The notes under the pieces: model-generated
The model's database searches: none
Seen by the model: only the letters and a program-made list of their open reading frames with translations
What the model was told of the DNA's origin: nothing
Translations under genes and position numbers: made by a program
Shown: one piece after another, positions 58,550 through 64,000 of the stretch
How positions within the stretch are numbered: position 1 is the first letter of the stretch
How the letters are laid out: every line of letters starts with the position of its first letter
NCBI GenBank assembly: GCA_949752795.1
Contig: OX457071.1
Location: 77,527,983 to 77,591,982, forward strand
DNA length: 64,000 nucleotides
DNA from: Hyperoodon ampullatus
Lineage: Eukaryota; Chordata; Mammalia; Artiodactyla; Ziphiidae
Reading direction: 5' to 3'

Positions 58550-60679
58550 TTTCCATTTTCAATGAAATTGTTATTCTAGAGTAATTCCCACTCAATTCAC
58601 CTTTCATGGTGTAGAGAAGCCAAAATTATCGTTGGAAATATTTAAAAGCCTCCTTTTTTACTCTCTAATGGAAGGGGATGTGTTGCAAATAATAGTAAGA
58701 GTGATACCTTCACTGGAAAGTTGTCAATAAGGCACACCGCGGATCCTGACTGTAAGTCACTGTGAACTTCCTGTGTCTGGAGCGAGTGGAGGCTCCCAGC
58801 CTCGCCACAAACAACAGGCTGTTTATCCTGAGAGCTGAGTGCATATTATAGAAAGTGTTTTTATGCTAATGAGACTGAAGTTTTAATTGGTTTTCTGAAC
58901 AAGTTGGGGAGAAGTTATGAACTGTAAACAGTTTCACCATATTTTATTCTGTTCTAAAGAAATAAAAGCCCTTTTAAAACTACAAATTGTATAAAAGGCA
59001 GTAGGGAAAAAAAGATTCTAGAAAGCCCCTGGGAGACTCAGATGACTTCACAGGGAGAGTGAAAGAGGGACACTCGTTCAGAAAACGTAAAGTGACCCAG
59101 AGGTGAAACACGGCACCTGAATCGAGTGCCGTGGCTCGTTGCTGGGGGTTGGGGGCCGGGGCAGCTTGTTTCTCCGAAAGTGGGTGAGTTCGCAGCTGCA
59201 GCACATCTGCCTGCTCTTTTCTCACGCAGTGTCTCCAGCTTATTTGGTTCAGCGTCTCTGCTTCCCCAACACGAGTAAGCTGTATTTGTGTCTGGATTTT
59301 ATCACCTTGAGTTTGAATAAACCAACAAATAGGCACAGTGAAGTAAATATTGAGCTCTGGACCGTCCCCTGGTGCTTCTGGTAAACACAGTGAAACCCCT
59401 CATCTTAAAAGGGAGCGTCCACCACTTAATTGCAGGTGCTAACGTCAGAAACGTTGCATTTTCGAATTCTCACCCTTCGAACCACTTTCTCTTCTAAGAC
59501 AAAGTGGGTATCATTTTATCACCCTCTGAGAGAAGGCAAACGATTTGGGACAAATGCAGTTGAAATCAGCAAATTTAGGCTTTCACATCAATGTAGATGC
59601 AAAAGCAACCCCACAGAAGTTGTTTTTCTTTTTTAAGGTGTTAACTAGCGGAGATCATTTTTATTTTAAATGAATCGCGCAGTTTTCGTGTGGGGTCGGT
59701 GAGGGCCCAGCTCTGGATCTCTGCAAATCCTGCAGTTTTGTTTGTTCCCTTGTTATCTTTTTAGCCTGACTGACCAACTGCCGAGTCTCCCTGGTTTTGA
59801 GAGAGGTTGGCAAAGGGCCAGCGCAGCTCAGCGGCTCCGGGGCCAGGCTCCCGATGTGACCTGCCTGGCGGGCAGGAGGGAGGGATGGGGGAGGGAGGGC
59901 CACGCTGTGTGCCTATTGGCCAGTCCAGGCAAGCCCGCCCCGCGTGTGGGCAGCTGAAGGGCTTCCTCTTGGAGTCAGCCTCTGCCACGCAGCCCGCGCG
60001 CGGCTGCTAAGTGCGGCGCTTCCCCAACCCCCACCTCCCCCACCGTCCCCAGGATGAGCCTCTTGTCCATGTGCTTCTCCACCGGAATCCTAGGGCTCCA
60101 TCTTCGATTGAGGGCCCGGAAGCCGCGGGCATAGTGGGAAGTCGTGTGGCCGGGGCTCAGACGCAGGTCGGGGCAGGTGGCTGACGGCGCCCTAACCCAG
60201 CAGCCACAGCCTAGCCAGCCCCTGGGGTAAAGAAACCGTGTTAAGGCCGCCGCTGCCCGGTGGGTCCAGTGCCAGCTAGAATCCAGGGATAAGAGCGGAG
60301 TGGGCAACGGATTTAGTTGAACTTGACATCTTTGGTTCTTAGAAAATGCATTCGAGCCATGTACACAAGTAACCTCATAGGTACATTGTTGAAGGAGATG
60401 CTTGTGGTGAAAACAGGATTAATCAAAGTAGGAACGTGGGCCGACCCAGCTGAGAGGCGCTGACCCGGGCCTGGAGGTTGGGTTGCTTCTCGGGCCTTTA
60501 TTGCCGAGAAAAGCTTGAGTAGTGAGCCCAGGGCCGCTGACCGGGGTGCATTTCCCACCCGCAGCCCTGCTTCACCCACGGGAGGGTGAGCCCAGGGCAA
60601 CATCCTCCGGACACATTCTTGGTTTGAGCGCAGACAAGAGTTCTCTGACTTGGGGATTCTTGTTTTCTTCTGCTTCCAG

Positions 60680-60786
60680 GTATGTTAAGCTACTGTGACA
60701 GGTACAGCGAGGGCATGAAACATGTCCTAAAGACTTTTGGACCCATTCCAGAGTTTTCCGGGGCCGCAGCTGAAAAACTGCACCAG
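60680..60786 (+). CDS. CRYL1: CRYL1 exon 7
   Basis: The 107-bp exon begins with two bases that complete the exon 6 glycine codon, then encodes 35 residues from [10 protein letters not shown] to AAAEKLHQ (human residues 248-282). The acceptor is TTCTGCTTCCAG and the donor CAG|GTGTGT. It lies in the C-terminal domain; the CDRYSEG and FGPIPEFS segments match human CRYL1 from memory. The last residues before the donor (KLHQ) differ from the human protein. Confidence 0.97.
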
Positions 60787-61134
60787 GTGTGTAGACTCCC
60801 TGCCGGTGGAAGGCGAGGATTCGTTTGTAGCCAGGCTCTTTGCCTTGACTTTGAGGTTCCACATTCCTGACTGTCCAGAGCCCCGTCAGGGTCTCAGGGG
60901 ACCCTCTGAGCGGTGTGACCCAGGAACTGGCAGGTCATTTTGACTCGTCTGAAGGAACCGTCGGCCCCTCTGGATTTGGAAAGTTACATTAGTTGAGGGT
61001 TTGCCAGGCTTCTTTTGTCTCTGAAAGCAAATTCAGAGTTTGCATAAATAGGAGTAATTTCCCTCCTGCTTAGTTGCTCTTCATGCTTCTTTCCCCTTTT
61101 TCCCTCGTCTGTTCTTTTTCTTTCCTGTTCCCAG
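60787..61134 (+). other. CRYL1: CRYL1 intron 7 (348 bp)
   Basis: The shortest intron in the window. GTGTGT donor; acceptor after a long pyrimidine tract (TTTCCTGTTCCCAG). No repeats recognised. Confidence 0.95.
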
Positions 61135-61248
61135 GCCATGTGCGTGAAGGTTCCAGATGACCCGGAGCACTTAGCTGCCAGGAGGGAGTGGAGGGACAGG
61201 TGCCTCATGAGACTTGCCAGACTGAAGAGCCAGCTGCAGCCCCAGTGA
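61135..61248 (+). CDS. CRYL1: CRYL1 exon 8, coding part (C-terminus)
   Basis: It follows TTTCCTGTTCCCAG and encodes 37 residues, [10 protein letters not shown] to KSQLQPQ, then TGA at 61246-61248. This matches human residues 283-319, including the [11 protein letters not shown] segment and the same C-terminal length. The six exons in the window join in one open frame of 269 codons plus stop, which supports an intact gene. Changes at the exon start (A for D, V for M) are relative to human from memory. Confidence 0.97.
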   Translation, partial: AMCVKVPDDPEHLAARREWRDRCLMRLARLKSQLQPQ

Positions 61249-61697
61249 AGCCTTGTGCGACCACTGTTGCCCGTGCTGGAGCCCGTTCGCTGGAAGCTGG
61301 AGCCCCTGTCAAGTGGCTCAGAGACGCTGGGAGGCCTTGGGAGCCCAGCAGGCAGAGCGTGACTTGCTCGCCACTAGGCAGGCGCCCCGGTGGACGGGGT
61401 GGTGCCCCAGACTGGGGGTCAGAGCAGCACTGGGGCCTGCGGGCTGGATCCCCTGCCACCAGGGCAGCCAAGAGAGCAAATCGTCTGAAGATTTTACCAT
61501 TTATTTCCCGTGTGATTACATGTGGATACATTTCATAGCCAGTGATCGTAGTTTCACATTATTTTAATCTGCTGCAAAATATTTTTATAGTTATTTTCTG
61601 ACCTCTTGCTGAGTACTCTGTGGCCCTGCATTCATGAGGCAACTCCCTTCGTTTTCTTGATGCTTATTCCAAATAAAAGCGTTTGATTCCATAAAGA
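61249..61697 (+). other. CRYL1: CRYL1 3' UTR
   Basis: Runs from the stop codon to the inferred cleavage site about 15-25 bases after AATAAA. It is about 450 bp with no inserted transposon recognised. The exact cleavage base is not determinable from sequence. Confidence 0.85.
61672..61677 (+). promoter_or_regulatory. CRYL1: CRYL1 polyadenylation signal AATAAA
   Basis: A canonical hexamer 424 bases after the stop, followed by a T-rich downstream element (CTTTTCCTTCTGTTCTTTCT, 61701-61720). A second ATAAAG at 61691 is less likely. Confidence 0.92.
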
Positions 61698-64000
61698 CGT
61701 CTTTTCCTTCTGTTCTTTCTGCGCAAGTCGGTGATCCTGATGACGGACGTCATCTCGAGTAAGCGGATCCTTTGTTCAGAGCTCTCTGTCATTCGGGGAC
61801 AACCCACGGTTTGGGCCAGTGTTTCCCACGGCGCCACAGTCGGGTGTGCTTGGGAAGCCCCTTCTGGGGGTGGCGTGCAACCCACCGACGCCGCCACAGC
61901 GAGCGCGTGCCCGATGACACGGCCCGCCGTCTCCGGCCGTGAGCAGGACGAAGGTGACCCTGGGCTGTGGGGGCCGCACCCAGGACGGGGGCTGAGCAGA
62001 GGCTGGGGATCCCGGGTCAGTGGGTGTCCGCAGGGCAGCCCCCGGCAGGGAGAGGGCGCTGGAGCGCACAGACCTTCCCTCGGGCCCCGCCCCCGCCCCG
62101 TCCTGGTCTCCGGAGCCCCTCCCAGCCCCCGGCGGGAGACCCCCTTGCGGCTGCAGCACGGGGCGCTCCTGGGCGAGACCCTCGGCTCCCCTGAGCCGGC
62201 CTCGGGCTGCCCGGCCGGCGATTCTCGCCAGGTTCTGACTGGCCCTGGGGACCCTCCCAAGCTGGACCCCCTTTGCCACCCTCCCTTCGCCACGGCCGAG
62301 GTCTTGCTCTTGTTGGACAGCCCGCAGGGCCACCTTGGCCTCTGGAAGACCTGCCACATTGTGCCTTCCTGGGCTGTGTCCCAGAGCGCGGGCTCTGACA
62401 GCCACCTGCTTGTTTCAGTCTGGACCCAGGGCCGGGCGTCCCTGGCGGGTTTTCTAGGTTGGATCGAACCATACTTGGCGCTACAGCAAGCGGAGAGCTC
62501 ACACATCCCCCACCCCCAAATTGTCACCTGCCCAGGTGGCGCTGGACAGGTAGGACTGGAGCAGCACAAGGACACCTGACACTCTGCCTGGAAGTCCCTC
62601 CTGTCCTTTAAAGGGCGTCGCGTCGCCAGTCCAGCGCTGGGGCTGCCCGCCTCCCCGGAGCATCCCTCGGGTTCGAGGTGGAGACATTTTGTTTCCCTCC
62701 TCGGCAGGGAGCTCGTTTGTATTCTGCTGAGGTAACAGCTCTGTTCCCGTCCCTTTGGCCCCGCGTTTCTCCTTTTCTCAGATCTCCAGGCGCACGGATT
62801 TTGGGTCACTGCCCCTCCCCCAACACACCGCTCAGAACTCACTCCTCCCACTGGCGTCCCGGCTGCCCCGGGCCCTCGGCACCTGCAGGCCTGCGGCTCC
62901 CTGGGGCTCAAGCTCTGGGTCCCAGCCAGCCAGGCCTGCGGGCGCTGGGTTTCAGCCCAGTCCCGGGCTCTGGGCTGGTACACTCCTTTCTTTTCCATAA
63001 GGATCTGAAATGACCCCTTCACATCTTTGGAAAAACTGTCTTTTAATTTTGTGTCCTTAGATATTCCGTGCTTTCTCTTCTCTTCTCTTTATTTTTTTGC
63101 GGAGAGTGGAGGTGGCTTTAACCTGAATAATTCCCGAGTAAGTTCACTTCCACCACCTCTTTTCTTCCAGAAGCTGGCTGTAGAGAAATACACAGCAGAT
63201 CAAAATTTGCCTCCTAACCCTCAGGCCTCTCGTGAGGATGACTCTAAGAGGGGAGATCGTGGACACCAAACGTTTCCTCTGTTGCACTTCATGTTTCTGT
63301 GTAGAGGGTGGGTAAGCGTGCCAAGTGTGGACTAGTGGACACAGGCCCGTGGGCTGGGCCCAACCCCTCCTGGGCACGGACACCGGGTGGGTTCAGCTGG
63401 TGTCGGGGGCTGCTGGTCCCTGCGGTCTCTGCTGGGTTGATGTACCAGCTGCGGCTGAAGGCGAGGACGGTGACGCCTCCCATGTCACATGTGCGGGCCT
63501 GGTCTGTGCGAGCACCCAGGTGCCACCTCCCCCCGGAAGCCCTCCTGTCCCTCTGCCAGTTCCCTGAGACTCTTCCTGGACCCGCGTGTGTCACCTCTTC
63601 GTTCTGCGCAGCAGCTGCGGTGTCACACGTCGGACCCCCAGCCGGCTGCAAGGGCTGAGGAGTCATTCGATGTCTTGTTCCCGGTGGCACCCAACACAAA
63701 GCACGTTCCCAACAAACCAGCCCAACCAAACAACAAAGGAACTCGACATGTCCACTTCAAGCCACCTCTGGCAACGACTGGGTAACCAGCCCTCTGCTGA
63801 GGACGAATAAGAAACACATGCACAAAAATCTTAAAACATAGAAGACCTAAAACAGGATGTGAGGCATCTGGGCCACAGTCTGAAAACCCAGGGAGGGCAC
63901 ACAAGCAAGGACACTTCCCGGACCACTGGGGCCGCGTTAACACAGCCCGGAGCCGACAGTGGGGCTCTCTCTGCGTCAGTAAGAAAAGCAACCGCCATGT
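61698..64000. other. 3' flank of CRYL1, GC-rich, no supported gene
   Basis: G+C- and CpG-rich especially at 61850-62300. Long open frames exist on both strands (minus 61664-63022, 452 codons; plus 61731-62579, 282 codons), but neither shows a recognisable domain and they overlap each other. In human the neighbour past the CRYL1 3' end is the connexin gene GJB6; no connexin sequence was recognised here. Nothing else is identified in 63023-64000. Confidence 0.7.

Larger units (their letters stand above)
55599..60679 (+). other. CRYL1: CRYL1 intron 6 (5.1 kb)
   Basis: GT at 55599; the acceptor is CTTCTGCTTCCAG ending at 60679. It contains a MIR, two SINEs and a CpG-rich patch around 59800-60010 with a CCAAT-like and a GC-box-like word. 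Nothing is recognised in 55599-57689, 58561-59799 and 60311-60679. A piece near 56290-56410 may be an old L1 3' end. Confidence 0.93.

Noticed and set aside
61698..64000. Start of a connexin gene (GJB6) past CRYL1
   Set aside because: It is expected from human gene order, but no connexin-like translation was seen in the 2.3 kb available.

Overview
The window is mammalian nuclear DNA, almost certainly from a whale or dolphin. It carries about 31 tRNA-Glu-derived SINEs of the CHR type, which is typical of cetaceans and their relatives. About a dozen are the short young form with a poly(A) tail and clean target-site duplications. Antisense L1 fragments, solo LTRs, MIR and MER5 remnants and simple repeats make up much of the rest. 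The species cannot be fixed from the sequence alone; a toothed whale is my best guess.

The only protein-coding gene I can support is CRYL1 (lambda-crystallin 1, the NAD-dependent L-gulonate 3-dehydrogenase of the glucuronate/pentose interconversion pathway). It lies on the + strand. Six exons are present, corresponding to exons 3 to 8 of the human gene: 14051-14177, 36657-36818, 40765-40959, 55493-55598, 60680-60786 and 61135-61248. They join in frame with no internal stop and encode 269 residues, equivalent to residues 51-319 of the 319-residue human protein. Exons 1 and 2, which hold the promoter side and the NAD-binding glycine motif, lie upstream of base 1. The 3' UTR ends at an AATAAA at 61672-61677.

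Layout: 1-14050 is the 3' part of intron 2, dense in nested transposons (L1 broken by a Tigger-like DNA transposon and a solo LTR; a second L1 broken by another solo LTR just upstream of exon 3) and holding a 363-bp GGACA-type minisatellite. 14178-36656 is intron 3 (22.5 kb, SINEs and old L1). 36819-40764 is intron 4 (SINE-rich). 40960-55492 is intron 5, with SINEs, a 67-bp tandem triplication, a G-rich pentamer array and a CpG-island-like block next to a (CA)23 run. 55599-60679 is intron 6 and 60787-61134 is the short intron 7. 61698-64000 is 3' flank, GC-rich, with long open frames on both strands that I do not accept as genes without other evidence.

I found no CRISPR array, bacterial-type operon, functional tRNA or rRNA gene, or undescribed multi-gene system. 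The observations most worth checking are two closely similar SINEs in the same direction on either side of exon 5, the orphan CpG island in intron 5, a 13-bp perfect hairpin in intron 5, nested retroelements with exact target duplications, and a 452-codon antisense open frame just past the CRYL1 poly(A) site.
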